Origin: JAVJSD01 sp040219575
GTDB taxonomy: Bacteria > Planctomycetota > Planctomycetia > Pirellulales > Pirellulaceae
Direction of reading: 5' to 3'
Assembly (NCBI GenBank): GCA_040219575.1
Contig: JAVJSD010000120.1
Coordinates: 194,970-258,969, forward strand
DNA length: 64,000 nt
The position numbers were made by a program, and so were the translations under genes. Below are positions 16,846 through 26,302 of this stretch, one piece after another (the stretch's first letter is position 1; each line of letters opens with the position of its first letter). Under the pieces are notes generated by a model. That model was not told the DNA's origin and did no database searches. It was given only the letters and a program-made list of their open reading frames with translations.

Positions 16846-18558
16846 ATGAACGATTTCCCGTTTGGCTTCGAGCAACCCGATCCGACGACGTGGTTCTACC
16901 TCTCGTCGCTGCTGACCATCGGGTTGTACTTCAAGTTCAGCAGCCTGTGGCGGGTGCGAAACATCGATCTGCTTCTACTGCTCTTATTGGGACCCGGCTT
17001 ATTGCTGCAGGATTGCGGCCATAAGATGCAGCAAGCGGCGCAGCGCCTGCTTGTGGCCGAGGCGGCGATCAGCACCGTTCAGGATGCTCCGCTTGTTGAT
17101 TTGCCCGGTGAAGGGGGCGCGATTTCGGCGCCGGAGTCGGACGATGCCGGCGGGCAATCGCCGAACGATTCCGGCGACGGTGCGAACGCGGGCGACGCGG
17201 AGCGCTTCGGCCCGCTGGATGTTGGAGGAAACTCGGCCCTGGGGGGCGAACCGGATGCCGCGGACCGAGCGCTTGACGCAGCCGCGGCAGCAACGTCGCC
17301 GCAGACGGCGAACGTCTCGGAGTCGGCGACTGCGGACGCCTCGATCGAAAGCACTTCGATGGTGCAACGGCAGCGCGGGCGGTTCCTCGAGATGATGGGC
17401 TTCATCTGGCTGCTGGGCGTCGGTGCGTTGTTGATGACGCGGATGCTCCTCGATCCGATGATGGTCCGCCGGCCCTTGTTGGAGCCCAACCTCTCGTCGG
17501 GCGGGTTGATTTTCATCGGCTGTTCGTTGTTCATCCTCCTGATTGCGATCATCGTCTCGGGCACGCCGACCCCCGAAGATTTGACCGGCGCGCAAGGCGC
17601 CGACAAGATCATCGCCGGCGAAGCGCCCAACGAAGAAGACGACTCGCTACGGCGGCACGGTCCCGGCTACCCGACGCTGCACGTCCTTCCCAATCTGGCG
17701 ACGCGCGTGTTTGTCGCCGGCGATGAACAGGTGCCGGCGACGAGGAAGCAGCAAGTGGCCAACGTGCTGACCGCCAAGGCGATGGCGGTGCTTTCGCAAC
17801 TGGCGATCGTGGCCGGCATCGTGTTGATTGGTTTCCGCCACTTCGACAACGCCAAGATGGGCATCGGCGCCGCCGCGTTGTACCTGATGCTGCCCTATAC
17901 GGCGGAATTGACCGGCCATGTTTCACATCTGCTGTTGGCGGCCTTGCTGGTGTGGGCGGTTCTCTGCTACCGCCGCCCTCTGACCGCCGGCATGTTTCTC
18001 GGTTTGGCGATGGGGGTGGCGTACTACCCGTTCTTTCTGCTGCCGCTGTGGCTGAGCTTTTACTGGCAACGCGGGTTGATGCGGTTCTCGATCGGCGTGG
18101 GCGCCATGCTGTCGCTGACGGTGCTCTCGCTCGTGTTTCAATCGTCGGATGTGTTCGATTTCTGGTTCAAGTTCAAACAGATCTTCGGTCTGTGGTTCGC
18201 GAAGATGGATGGACTGCAGGGTGTGTGGGGACTCGGCTGGGATCCGGTCTGGCGGCCGCCGGTGTTCTTGATGTGTTTCTTCTTGAGCGCCTCGTTCGCG
18301 CTCTGGCCGGCGCAGAAAAACTTGGGGACGCTCTTGAGTTGTTCGGCCGCGCTGATGCTCGCCATGCAATTCTGGCACGGCTTCGGCGGCGGTTTGTTTA
18401 TCGCCTGGTACCTGCCGCTGGCCTTGCTGACAGTGTTTCGACCCAATCTGGAGGACCGTGTGGCGCTCACGGTGCTGGGCGAAGGCTGGTTTCCGCGTCG
18501 GCGGCGTCGGAGCGACGCCCGGGCGTTTGACGGCAAGTCGCACGAACGCGCGGCATGA
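16846..18558 (+). CDS. Hypothetical multipass membrane protein
   Basis: A 570-residue integral membrane protein. Residues 18-35 and 43-58 are hydrophobic; a long acidic Ala/Glu/Asp-rich extracytoplasmic or cytoplasmic loop follows (about 75-170); then about nine more membrane segments (from FIWLLGVGALL on), with phrases such as LYLMLPYTAELTGHVSH and GLAMGVAYYPFFLLPLW that recall polytopic glycosyltransferase-like (GT-C) or mannosyltransferase proteins. The C-terminus is basic (RRRRRSDAR). I cannot assign a substrate. Its composition is typical of the neighbouring genes. Confidence 0.7.
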   Translation: MNDFPFGFEQPDPTTWFYLSSLLTIGLYFKFSSLWRVRNIDLLLLLLLGPGLLLQDCGHKMQQAAQRLLVAEAAISTVQDAPLVDLPGEGGAISAPESDDAGGQSPNDSGDGANAGDAERFGPLDVGGNSALGGEPDAADRALDAAAAATSPQTANVSESATADASIESTSMVQRQRGRFLEMMGFIWLLGVGALLMTRMLLDPMMVRRPLLEPNLSSGGLIFIGCSLFILLIAIIVSGTPTPEDLTGAQGADKIIAGEAPNEEDDSLRRHGPGYPTLHVLPNLATRVFVAGDEQVPATRKQQVANVLTAKAMAVLSQLAIVAGIVLIGFRHFDNAKMGIGAAALYLMLPYTAELTGHVSHLLLAALLVWAVLCYRRPLTAGMFLGLAMGVAYYPFFLLPLWLSFYWQRGLMRFSIGVGAMLSLTVLSLVFQSSDVFDFWFKFKQIFGLWFAKMDGLQGVWGLGWDPVWRPPVFLMCFFLSASFALWPAQKNLGTLLSCSAALMLAMQFWHGFGGGLFIAWYLPLALLTVFRPNLEDRVALTVLGEGWFPRRRRRSDARAFDGKSHERAA

Positions 18559-18699
18559 CAGGCCGACGCCTTTCAACTTCAACAATCAACACTTATCAAT
18601 CGCCATTCTGGCGGGAACGTCGCCTCTCGATTGATGATTGATGAAGTAGGTGGCGTCGGTGGAGCGCCGTGAGGAGATGACGCCGGGCGCTCCTCCGCT

Positions 18700-19731
18700 T
18701 CACTCCTCCGTGGCGACGGCGGATGAAGACAAGGCTTGCTGCTCGGCCTGCTCCAACTCTTCGGTGCGGTGGCGATAGCGATCCGCCACCACGGTGTCGA
18801 TCAAGAGTTGCCCGACATGGTAGGCGACGATCGGCACCACGCTGTAGCGCAGGTCAATGGCCACGGTCAGCCCCACCATCAGCGTCTTCTGGCTGCCCGA
18901 GATGCCGACGGCGATGGCGTCGGCCCGGTTGATCCCCAATCGCCTCGCCAAGCCGACGCCCAGCAGCAACGTCGAGACGTGCAGCGACACTACCACGACA
19001 ATCGCCACGGCGATCTCGACGAGCACCATCGATTGCCCATCGGCGGCGGCGATTCGGACGCCGGTTTGAATCGACCCCAGAAAGATCATCGACAGCACGC
19101 CGAATTGAGCCAGCACGCCCATCGGGGTCTTGTTCCGCGTGGCGAAGCGGCCGACCGGCGGAGACAGTCGCAGCAGTTGCGCGATCACCATCGGCAGCAC
19201 CACCAGCAAGGCGAGCTTCTGAATCATCTCGACCGGATCGAACAAATCCTTGGCGCGACCGGGTTCGAAACCGATCATCATCGTCAGCCACATCGGCGTG
19301 ATCAGAAAGCACAGGGCGTTGGTGATGATGGTGACCATCATCGAAACGGCGTCGTTGCCGCCGGCGCGGCGCGTCCAGACCGAGGCCGAAGCCAACGTGC
19401 TGGGCGTGGCGGCCGCCACCAGGATGCCGAACACCATGTTGTCGCTCACGCCCGCGGCCGACAGCAGCGGCGCCAACCCCCAGGCCATCAGCGGCAGCAC
19501 GAGGTAGTTGATTCCCGAGGCCAGCAGCGGGGCGGTAGGTCGCGTCAGTGAATTCCAGATCGCACCGGCCGTTAGCGGAAACGCCATCAAAAACAGCACG
19601 GTGAACACGATCGCGCTGCGGATCGCCGCGATCTCGACCAGCGGCTGGAGATGCTCGGCCCCCAGGACGCCCACCGCCAGCACGATCGCCAGCAGGACGA
19701 GAAACCAGCGGCGAATGAGGAAGCTTCTCAC
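18700..19731 (-). CDS. Bile acid:sodium symporter-like (SBF-like) transporter
   Basis: A 343-residue protein with nine or ten membrane helices. It matches the SBF_like/YfeH branch (PF13593) of the bile acid:sodium symporter superfamily: ASGINYLVLPLMAWG, GILVAAATPSTLASASVWTRRAGGN in the first half and ISGSQKTLMVG in the second. The polar breaks in helices four and nine would form the Na+/substrate site. Substrates of this branch are mostly unknown organic anions. The C-terminal 30 residues are Glu/Ala-rich and cytoplasmic. It is convergent with the preceding membrane protein gene. Confidence 0.85.
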   Translation of the reverse strand: MRSFLIRRWFLVLLAIVLAVGVLGAEHLQPLVEIAAIRSAIVFTVLFLMAFPLTAGAIWNSLTRPTAPLLASGINYLVLPLMAWGLAPLLSAAGVSDNMVFGILVAAATPSTLASASVWTRRAGGNDAVSMMVTIITNALCFLITPMWLTMMIGFEPGRAKDLFDPVEMIQKLALLVVLPMVIAQLLRLSPPVGRFATRNKTPMGVLAQFGVLSMIFLGSIQTGVRIAAADGQSMVLVEIAVAIVVVVSLHVSTLLLGVGLARRLGINRADAIAVGISGSQKTLMVGLTVAIDLRYSVVPIVAYHVGQLLIDTVVADRYRHRTEELEQAEQQALSSSAVATEE

Positions 19732-19926
19732 GAGGCGCAGGAGCTAAGCGGGGGATGGAAAGCGGCGTGCCAGGGCAGGGCGGTTTCGCGGGCCAGAATC
19801 GGGCCCCGGGCATTGTGGGCCCCCGCCCACATGGCCGCAACCGCACTATCGGCGTCTGGCGAGGAGAACTAGAATAGGGAGGATTCCGCCGAGGCGCGGT
19901 CCTCCTCTAACCTTCTGCCTTCAAAC

Positions 19927-21066
19927 ATGTTGCGTTACTTCACCGCGGGCGAATCCCACGGAAAAACCCTGCTCGCCGTCGTCGACGGCTTTCCCGCCGG
20001 TCTGGAAATCGACACCGACCAGATCGACGTCGAATTGCGCCGCCGTCAGGGAGGCTACGGACGCGGTGGCCGGCAACGCATCGAGACCGACCGCGTGGAA
20101 CTGCTGACCGGCGTGTGGAGGAAGATGACGCTCGGCAGCCCCGTCACGCTGCAGGTCATCAACAAGGACTACAAGCTCGAGCGGCTTGAAGACCTCCAAC
20201 GCCCTCGTCCGGGACACGGCGATCTGACCGGCGCCGTGAAGTATCTCGGCCCCATCCGCAACATTCTCGAACGGGCCAGCGCCCGCGAGACGGCGGTGCG
20301 CGTGGCGGCCGGCGCCCTCGCGCGGCAGTTGCTGGCGCGCTTCGGCATCGAGACGATCGGTTACGTGGTGGAACTTGGCGGCGTGCCGATTCCTCCCCGT
20401 GAGGGCACGCTCGAAGAACAACGAGCTTGGCGCGACCAAAGCGAGGTTTACGGCCTCGATCCCGATCGCGACGCCGAGATCAAACAACTCATCGACGAGA
20501 CCGGCAAGGCGGGCGACACGCTCGGCGGCGTTCTTGAAGTCCGCGTCGAGGGATTGCCCTTCGGACTCGGCACGCACGCCCAATGGGATCTCAAGCTCGA
20601 CGGCCGCATCGCCCAAGCCGTGATGGCCGTGCAGGCGATCAAGGGGGTCGAGATCGGGCTCGGCTTCGAGGCCGCCCGACGCCGCGGTTCGCAGGTTCAT
20701 GATCCCATCCAATACGACGAGGACCAGAAGGACTCGGCCAATCTCGGCTACATCCGCCCCACCAACAACGCCGGCGGGCTCGAAGCCGGCATGACCAACG
20801 GGCAACCGCTCGTGGTGCGGGCCGCCAAGAAGCCGATCAGCACGCTCCGCAAAGCGCTGGAGTCGGTCAACCTGGAGAACAAACAACCCGAGTCGGCGGA
20901 GTACGAGCGCAGCGACGTTTGCGCGGTTCCCGCCGCCAGCGTCATCATCGAAAGCGTGGTGGCGTTCGAAGTCGCCCGGGCGTTGTGTGAAAAGTTCGGC
21001 AACGACAGCCTCGACGAGATGTTGGCCCGCTATGATCTGTTCCTGGAAATGGCCCGCCGACGTTAA
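19927..21066 (+). CDS. aroC: Chorismate synthase
   Basis: A 379-residue enzyme converting 5-enolpyruvylshikimate-3-phosphate to chorismate, the last step of the shikimate pathway, with reduced FMN. Family signatures are the N-terminal LRYFTAGESHG, RRQGGYGRGGRQRIE, RPGHGDLTG, ERASARETAVRVAAGA and the C-terminal RSDVCAVPAASVI. Length is normal. No other aro gene is adjacent; the gene seems to start a unit with the following hypothetical gene, 36 bases downstream. Confidence 0.97.
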   Translation: MLRYFTAGESHGKTLLAVVDGFPAGLEIDTDQIDVELRRRQGGYGRGGRQRIETDRVELLTGVWRKMTLGSPVTLQVINKDYKLERLEDLQRPRPGHGDLTGAVKYLGPIRNILERASARETAVRVAAGALARQLLARFGIETIGYVVELGGVPIPPREGTLEEQRAWRDQSEVYGLDPDRDAEIKQLIDETGKAGDTLGGVLEVRVEGLPFGLGTHAQWDLKLDGRIAQAVMAVQAIKGVEIGLGFEAARRRGSQVHDPIQYDEDQKDSANLGYIRPTNNAGGLEAGMTNGQPLVVRAAKKPISTLRKALESVNLENKQPESAEYERSDVCAVPAASVIIESVVAFEVARALCEKFGNDSLDEMLARYDLFLEMARRR

Positions 21067-21102
21067 CGCCGCTTCCGACCTCGACGAACAAGGAAGTTCG
21101 CC

Positions 21103-22458
21103 ATGTCGCCTCGAACGCGAATCGGAATCCACCGCACGGCCTTCGTGTCGCTCTGCCTGACGCCCACGTTGCTGCTCGTCGGCTGGATCGCCTACGGCGC
21201 TCCGCAGCGCTCCGCCTCCGTCGACAAATCGCTGTGGGAGGAAGAACTCTCCTGGATTCTCGGTCTCGACGTGCGGTTGGAGGGGGTCGAACAGCCGCAA
21301 CTCGGTCGCACGGTGCTGTACGGCGTCACCATCTCCGATCCCGAGTGGGGGCCGATGGCGCGGATTCGGGCCATCGAATTGGCGCGAACCGAACAGGGCG
21401 TGGCGATCGTCGCGTCGCAGCCCGAATTTCAAGCCGATCGCTTGCCGCAACTCTGCGAGATTGTGCACGACCGATTCCTGCGAACGCGTCGCGCGAGTGA
21501 TCTGCCGGTGCACTTTCTGGCGGGCGAAGTGACGCTCGCCGTGGAATCGAACGATCCGCTAGAGCGCCCGCGAAGCATGACGCTGACCGATTTCGACCTG
21601 TGGATCGCCGGGGGCGAGGCGGGACCGCAACTGTCGACCGAATTCCGTCTGGCGTCCGCGCCCGACGCGCAGCCGGTCCAGTTTCGCGTTGTACGCAAAA
21701 ACCAACTCGACGCGCCGCCGGCGACCTGGTGGAGTTTCGACACCCGGCCCAACAGCGACCTCGAGGCCACGCCGCTGCCGTGCTGGTTGCTGTCGCAACT
21801 GATTCCTTCGCTCTCGGACTTGGGCGCCGACTGCCACTTCGCGGGGAATTGCCACGGCGAGAAAACCGCCGCGGGTTGGGACGGAAAGCTGGTTGGTCGA
21901 TTTCACGACGTCGATCTGCTGCAACTGATGGCGCAACGACGACCGCGAGGCATCAGCGGTCGGGCCGAACTGGAACTGATCGCGGAATTGAACGCGGGCC
22001 GCGTCGTCTACGCACGGGGACTTCTCGACGCGCCGGGCGGCACGATTCGCGGCGACCTGGTCGACGCCGCGATCGAACATCTGCCCATCAAGCTGAGTCC
22101 CACGGCGAACCGACCGCCGGGAGACCTGTGGCGTTACCGACGTTTGGCGGTTGAATTCGACATGAACCGCGACGGCGTCAAGCTCACCGGCTGGTGCGAC
22201 ACCTTGGGCGACACGCTGCTGGAAGGCGAGACGGGCCCGCTCTTGGTTCGCGAACACGGCGCGCATTCGCCGCTGCTCGATTCAACGCGAACGCCGGTGC
22301 TGAACCTGGTGCGGGCGTTGCTTCCGCCGACTGCAGCGCAAATACCCGCCGCGCGCGACGTCGAGTCGCTGCTGGCCGTGCTGCCGCTCCCGCCGCCGAC
22401 ATCTTCCCAAGCGACGGTCGAAGGCGAAGCCCCCAGCGCGACGCTGCGGCCGAACTGA
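21103..22458 (+). CDS. Hypothetical single-pass exported protein
   Basis: A 451-residue protein with an N-terminal membrane anchor or signal (residues 13-30, LCLTPTLLLVGWIAYG), then a beta-rich region (LGLDVRLEGVEQPQLGRTVL, VTISDPEWGPMARIRAIEL) reminiscent of AsmA/DUF748-type proteins. The C-terminus is Pro/Ala-rich. The stop is followed within 10 bases by a family B hairpin. The start is preceded by AAGGAAG about 8 bases upstream. A role in envelope biogenesis would be a guess from the AsmA-like flavour. Confidence 0.6.
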   Translation: MSPRTRIGIHRTAFVSLCLTPTLLLVGWIAYGAPQRSASVDKSLWEEELSWILGLDVRLEGVEQPQLGRTVLYGVTISDPEWGPMARIRAIELARTEQGVAIVASQPEFQADRLPQLCEIVHDRFLRTRRASDLPVHFLAGEVTLAVESNDPLERPRSMTLTDFDLWIAGGEAGPQLSTEFRLASAPDAQPVQFRVVRKNQLDAPPATWWSFDTRPNSDLEATPLPCWLLSQLIPSLSDLGADCHFAGNCHGEKTAAGWDGKLVGRFHDVDLLQLMAQRRPRGISGRAELELIAELNAGRVVYARGLLDAPGGTIRGDLVDAAIEHLPIKLSPTANRPPGDLWRYRRLAVEFDMNRDGVKLTGWCDTLGDTLLEGETGPLLVREHGAHSPLLDSTRTPVLNLVRALLPPTAAQIPAARDVESLLAVLPLPPPTSSQATVEGEAPSATLRPN

Positions 22459-22466
22459 GCGCGCGT

Positions 22467-22490
22467 ACGACGGACGTCTTCGTCCGTCGT
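22467..22490. repeat. Family B palindromic repeat (ACGACGGACG hairpin)
   Basis: A perfect 10-base stem ACGACGGACG / CGTCCGTCGT with loop TCTT, just after the stop at 22458 and between convergent genes. The same word recurs at 40734, 40775 and 54381. There is no T-tract, so it is not a classical terminator, although it may act as a 3' barrier. Confidence 0.75.
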
Positions 22491-22502
22491 AATTCGCAAG
22501 GC

Positions 22503-24257
22503 TCAGAGGCCGCCGAGATACTCGAGCAGATCGGCGAGCGACTCCTTGTCCAGGTCTTGGAGCGCGTTTGTCTGGTGGACCTCGATCGCTTCGCGCAGGG
22601 TTCTCGATCGACCGTCGTGCAGAAATCGCTCGCGCTGGCTTGCGCCGCGCAGCGATGGCGGATTGAACTGGCGGGCCCCGAGTTCGTCGGCCAGGCCGAC
22701 GTCGTACGTCGCCTGCGTGGTGAAAGCGGTAGCCGTGTGGCAGTCGATGCAGCCCTGCCGCGCGAAGACCTCCTGACCGCGACGTGCCGCGCTGGCGTCA
22801 CGTTCGCCACGGGCGTCGGTGACACTCGGCGGTGCGGCGAGCGTGGCCAGATAAGCCGCGAGATCGTCGACTTGCTGTGGCGAGGGAGACTCTCCCTGCA
22901 TCGTGATTTCAATCGACTTGCGGATCTGGTCGGGCAACGTCGACGCGCCGCCGTTCCAGGCCCAAGGACCGGTCTCGGCGACGCCCAACAGGGTAGGCGT
23001 CAACTTCGGCGCGCCGTAGGTCTCGTCGCCGAAGTTGTCACTGGCCAGGCTGTTGGTGTGGCCGTCGGTATGGCAGGCGTGGCAGCTGTACCATCCGTCG
23101 CGCGAGAGCGTGGCGTCGTAGAACAACAACTCGCCCCGGTCGGAGGCGGTGAGTTGCGGCTGCGGTCCGAGCGACACTTCCGCCAGAATCTTGGCGGACT
23201 TCAGATCGAGCTGCGTGACCGTGTCGCTGAGCTGGTTGGCGACCCACACGGTATCGTTCGAACCAAGCGCCAGTGCCGTGGGACGCCGCCCGACCGGCAC
23301 GCGTCGGAAGTAGTTGGCTCCCACGTCGCTGATCGCCACTTCGCCCACGCCGGAAAACGCGACGACGCGACGGCCGTCGGCGGCGATCAGCAGATCGCCC
23401 GGATCGCCGGCGGCGCGATCCGGATACCCCAGATAGTAGCGGCTCCCCGCCGTGTCGAGATCGGCGTCGGTTTGGAGGATCGCCGTGGTGTCGACGAGGT
23501 GCAGCAGATTTTTCATCACGCCGCCCCAGTGCACGCTCTCGCCGTCGGTCGTGCTCAGGGGATTCAGCAGTTGATGGGCGACCAGCAGTCGGCCGCCGTC
23601 GGGCGACAGCGCGAGGCCGCGGAGGTTGTGGGCCGGCAGTTCGTGCGTCGCGACGATGCGCCTTTCACGGCAGTCGATCACCGCTAGCTTGCCGCCGAAG
23701 GCGTCCGCCGCCACGAGCTGCCGTCCGTCGGCCAGCAGCTGTTGTTCGCGCGGGGCGAAGGGGAGATCGAGCACGGAGTCGATCGTCGGCGCCGCCGGTT
23801 CGGAGAGGGAGACAAACGTCAGTCGCCGCGCCCACAGGTTCGCGACGCAGGCGGCGCGTGCATCCGGCGTGATGCAGACGGAGACCGGCGAAACGCCAAC
23901 ATCAAGACGCTCGACGACATCAAGCCTTGCGCCCTCGCGGTTTAAGACAATCAGTTGTCCCGCTTTCTCGTCGACCGCGAGCAACAGTTTTTCGCCTGGC
24001 AAGGCGACGACGTCGGCGAGGCCTTGCCCGACATCGAATTCCGCCATGACGGCTTTCCGTCGGACGTCGACCACCGAAATCGAACCGCTGCGGCGATTGG
24101 CCGTCAGCAGCAGGCCGTCTTTCTCGATCACCAACAGCGCCGTTGGACGGCGCAGTCGCGTGGGAAGTTGCATTTCGTCGGCGTCGGCGCAGCGCAGCGA
24201 CGTCGCCAACAGCAACAACCCGCATCCGAACCGGAACGTCCCATGTGTGTCCTGCAT
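22503..24257 (-). CDS. Exported YncE-like beta-propeller fused to a di-haem cytochrome c domain
   Basis: A 584-residue protein. A signal sequence (residues 1-27) is followed by a YncE/SurA-like seven-bladed propeller (VVDVRRKAVMAEF, ADVVALPGEKLLLAVDEKAG, VSVCITPDARAACVANLWAR) to about residue 380. The C-terminal part has two haem c sites, C392-H-A-C-H396 and C503-I-D-C-H507, arranged like MauG/cytochrome c peroxidase proteins. It probably acts as a periplasmic redox enzyme or electron carrier with a bound ligand. Such propeller-cytochrome fusions are common in planctomycetes; substrates are unknown. Confidence 0.82.
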   Translation of the reverse strand: MQDTHGTFRFGCGLLLLATSLRCADADEMQLPTRLRRPTALLVIEKDGLLLTANRRSGSISVVDVRRKAVMAEFDVGQGLADVVALPGEKLLLAVDEKAGQLIVLNREGARLDVVERLDVGVSPVSVCITPDARAACVANLWARRLTFVSLSEPAAPTIDSVLDLPFAPREQQLLADGRQLVAADAFGGKLAVIDCRERRIVATHELPAHNLRGLALSPDGGRLLVAHQLLNPLSTTDGESVHWGGVMKNLLHLVDTTAILQTDADLDTAGSRYYLGYPDRAAGDPGDLLIAADGRRVVAFSGVGEVAISDVGANYFRRVPVGRRPTALALGSNDTVWVANQLSDTVTQLDLKSAKILAEVSLGPQPQLTASDRGELLFYDATLSRDGWYSCHACHTDGHTNSLASDNFGDETYGAPKLTPTLLGVAETGPWAWNGGASTLPDQIRKSIEITMQGESPSPQQVDDLAAYLATLAAPPSVTDARGERDASAARRGQEVFARQGCIDCHTATAFTTQATYDVGLADELGARQFNPPSLRGASQRERFLHDGRSRTLREAIEVHQTNALQDLDKESLADLLEYLGGL

Positions 24258-24555
24258 CCGTCATTCACCGTATGCTCTATTGAGGCCCGCACTTTCATTT
24301 CCGACGACGATTCTGAGGAAGGTAGTTTGTTGAAGCCTGCAATTTCAATGTCAAACATCCATTGCGATCGACTCGTTTACCAGCAAGCCGAAGGCGACGG
24401 CGTGCGCACGACGCCGAACTAGCTGGAAACGTTGCCGCAACGATCCGCCGACGCCTTCGGCTTGCCGTTAAACGACATTCCTCCTTCCCGCATTGTACGC
24501 GATTGATTGTCGGAGCCGCCATTCGATTGCGCCAGCCCTTGGATCGGAGTCACTT
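24258..24555. other. Intergenic region with a long palindrome
   Basis: This gap of about 298 bases between divergent genes holds the family E inverted repeat at 24384-24464 (separate entry) and two AT-richer flanks that may carry the promoters. Confidence 0.4.
24384..24464. repeat. Family E inverted repeat (CAAGCCGA type)
   Basis: Arms CAAGCCGAAGGCGACGGCG (24384-24402) and CGCCGACGCCTTCGGCTTG (24446-24464) pair at 18 of 19 positions around a 43-base loop. Related words occur at 34481-34548. It is not part of any coding region. Confidence 0.7.
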
Positions 24556-24978
24556 GTGAGTCACTTGGAGTCGGAAGTCACGATCGGCGAGAGCCGGAAA
24601 CTCACCGAGCGGGAGCTCGTCGCGCTGTACGAGTCCGTGTCGTGGTCGTCGGCGCGGAAGCCGAAACTGCTGCTTCAGGCGCTGCGGAATTCCCACACGC
24701 TGGTGACCGCCCGCTGTGGCCGGCGCCTGATCGGACTGGGCAACGCGATTTCCGACGGCTTCCTGGTGGTGTATTATCCACACTTGGTGGTGCATCCTGA
24801 GTACCAGCGCCAGGGCGTGGGTCGGCGGATCGTCGAGCGGTTGCAAGCGCGCTACGCCGGATTCCACCAACAGGCCCTGCTCGCCGACGGCCTGGCGGTC
24901 GAGTTCTATCGCAAGTGCGGCTTTTACCGGGCCGGCAAGACCGAGCCGATGTGGATCTACGACGGCGACGATCACTAG
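24556..24978 (+). CDS. GNAT-family N-acetyltransferase
   Basis: A 140-residue protein with the GNAT fold. The acetyl-CoA-binding motif A reads VVHPEYQRQGVGRRIVERL, followed by the C-terminal beta-strand signature AVEFYRKCGFYRAG. It should transfer an acetyl group from acetyl-CoA to an amine; the substrate is unknown. The GTG at 24556 is chosen because a GGAG lies 8 bases upstream, and the alternative TTG at 24493 gives a Cys/Arg-rich extension foreign to the family. The next gene begins only 12 to 51 bases after its stop. Confidence 0.82.
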   Translation: MSHLESEVTIGESRKLTERELVALYESVSWSSARKPKLLLQALRNSHTLVTARCGRRLIGLGNAISDGFLVVYYPHLVVHPEYQRQGVGRRIVERLQARYAGFHQQALLADGLAVEFYRKCGFYRAGKTEPMWIYDGDDH

Positions 24979-25029
24979 AACGGATTATTGATGAAGTTCG
25001 TCGCGAGGGCGAATCGAGCGGCGCTGCCG

Positions 25030-25578
25030 ATGACCACCAACCCCTACACGTCGCCCGACACGAACTCGGCCAAGGCCTCGCCGGTGGTGCGCCGCATTTC
25101 CTGGCCGGCCGTCGTGTTGCAACTGGCGCTGCTGGCCGCAGTAATGACGATCGGCAGCTACACCGCGCCGCAATCGGGCGGCATGATGTGGGCGGGGATG
25201 GGGTTTCTCGCCTACACGCTGGGACTGCGAATGCTGGTGCCGCGCGACCACCGTCGCGGCATTCGGCAGGTGCGGCAAGGGCGCTACGACCTGGCGTGCG
25301 GCAGTTTTCTCGATAGCTACGCCTTCTTCTCGCGTCATGTGTGGCTCGACCGCTACCGGGCGATCACGCTGCTGACGCCGTCGTACATGGCCTATCGCGA
25401 AATGGCTCTTTGCAACGCCGCCTACTGCTGCACGCAGATCGGAGAAGGCAAGCGGGCGCGGGAGCTATATCACCAGGCGCTGGCGGAGTTTCCCCATTGC
25501 GGCATGGCGGCCTCGGCGTTGAACATGATCGAGTCGATCGAGAGCAGCCAAGACCGCGAGAGCGTCAGCGAATCGTAG
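25030..25578 (+). CDS. Small NPYxxP-type membrane protein with TPR-like tail
   Basis: Starting MTTNPYTSPDTNS, this 182-residue protein has two hydrophobic segments (about residues 27-46 and 54-70) and a C-terminal helical part with TPR-like features (NAAYCCTQIGEGKRARELYHQAL). The NPYxxP opening is a recurrent signature of small planctomycete membrane proteins, and it is shared with the next gene, so the ATG at 25030 is preferred to the ATG at 24991. It is the first of three tandem same-strand genes. Function unknown. Confidence 0.65.
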   Translation: MTTNPYTSPDTNSAKASPVVRRISWPAVVLQLALLAAVMTIGSYTAPQSGGMMWAGMGFLAYTLGLRMLVPRDHRRGIRQVRQGRYDLACGSFLDSYAFFSRHVWLDRYRAITLLTPSYMAYREMALCNAAYCCTQIGEGKRARELYHQALAEFPHCGMAASALNMIESIESSQDRESVSES

Positions 25579-25607
25579 ATCGTTGTCATTTGCACGTGGA
25601 GTTTGTG

Positions 25608-25961
25608 GTGGCGTCGAATCCCTACCAGCCGCCGAGGCTCGATTCGTTCGACGAGCAACCGCCGGCGGCGGACCTGCCGTTGGAAGATGGCGTGTTCACG
25701 CCGCAGCAGCGGGTCGACGCACTGCTTACCAACGGTGTGTTGTTCTCGGTGATGTGGGTGCTCGGCGTCGGTTCGGCGTTTTCGCTTTATCTGGCCCGCC
25801 GGGCGCATCGTACGATTGTTGCTTCCGACCAGCGACTGTCGGGGATCTTTTGGGTATGGTGGTGCTATGTGGTGGGACTGTTGGGCGTCTTCATGGGAAT
25901 GGGGCTCTTGCTGTTGATGCTGGCGCTCTCGACTCCCGTGCAACGACTCCTGTCGGGTTGA
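25608..25961 (+). CDS. Small NPYxxP-type membrane protein
   Basis: A 117-residue protein opening (V)ASNPYQPPRLDSF, with two membrane segments at about residues 45-65 and 85-110. The GTG at 25608 is chosen because GGAG at 25598-25601 is correctly spaced and it places the NPYxxP motif at the N-terminus. It starts 30 bases after the preceding gene. It resembles short DUF-type planctomycete membrane proteins. Function unknown. Confidence 0.6.
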   Translation: MASNPYQPPRLDSFDEQPPAADLPLEDGVFTPQQRVDALLTNGVLFSVMWVLGVGSAFSLYLARRAHRTIVASDQRLSGIFWVWWCYVVGLLGVFMGMGLLLLMLALSTPVQRLLSG

Positions 25962-25967
25962 AGCCGG

Positions 25968-26243
25968 ATGACGCACCTTCTTGACTTCGCGATCGTGCGG
26001 TTGGCGCTGTTTGTGGGCCTGGTTTGGGTGCTGCTGCTGCCGGTGCTCCTGGTGGGCGCGGCCTGCCGAAAGAAACGAAACCTCGTGCGGCTGACCGGAC
26101 CCTTCTTCGCCAGCTATGCCTGCGTGGTTCTGTTGCTGGTGCTGCTCGGCGCCGGCTTTTTTGAGTCGGCCGTGTTGCTTTGTTTCGTGGGCGTGCCGCT
26201 GTGCGGCTTCGCCTGGACGCTGGCCCTGCGCGGCAATCGGTAG
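25968..26243 (+). CDS. Small hydrophobic membrane protein
   Basis: A 91-residue protein with three membrane helices (about residues 9-31, 46-63 and 66-85) and a basic loop (CRKKRNLVR). It starts 7 bases after the previous stop, so the three genes from 25030 probably form one transcript. No family recognised. Confidence 0.55.
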   Translation: MTHLLDFAIVRLALFVGLVWVLLLPVLLVGAACRKKRNLVRLTGPFFASYACVVLLLVLLGAGFFESAVLLCFVGVPLCGFAWTLALRGNR

Positions 26244-26302
26244 CTCGGATTGTTGATCAGCCGCTGGGCGTTCGCAGCGTCTGGTTGTCGGAGTGCATTT
26301 CC

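Noticed and set aside
16846..18558. Assignment of the membrane protein to a named glycosyltransferase family
   Set aside because: Only general polytopic hydrophobicity is visible; no DxD or other catalytic motif was found.
22467..22490. Terminator after the AsmA-like gene
   Set aside because: The hairpin is perfect but lacks a T-tract and belongs to a repeated family.
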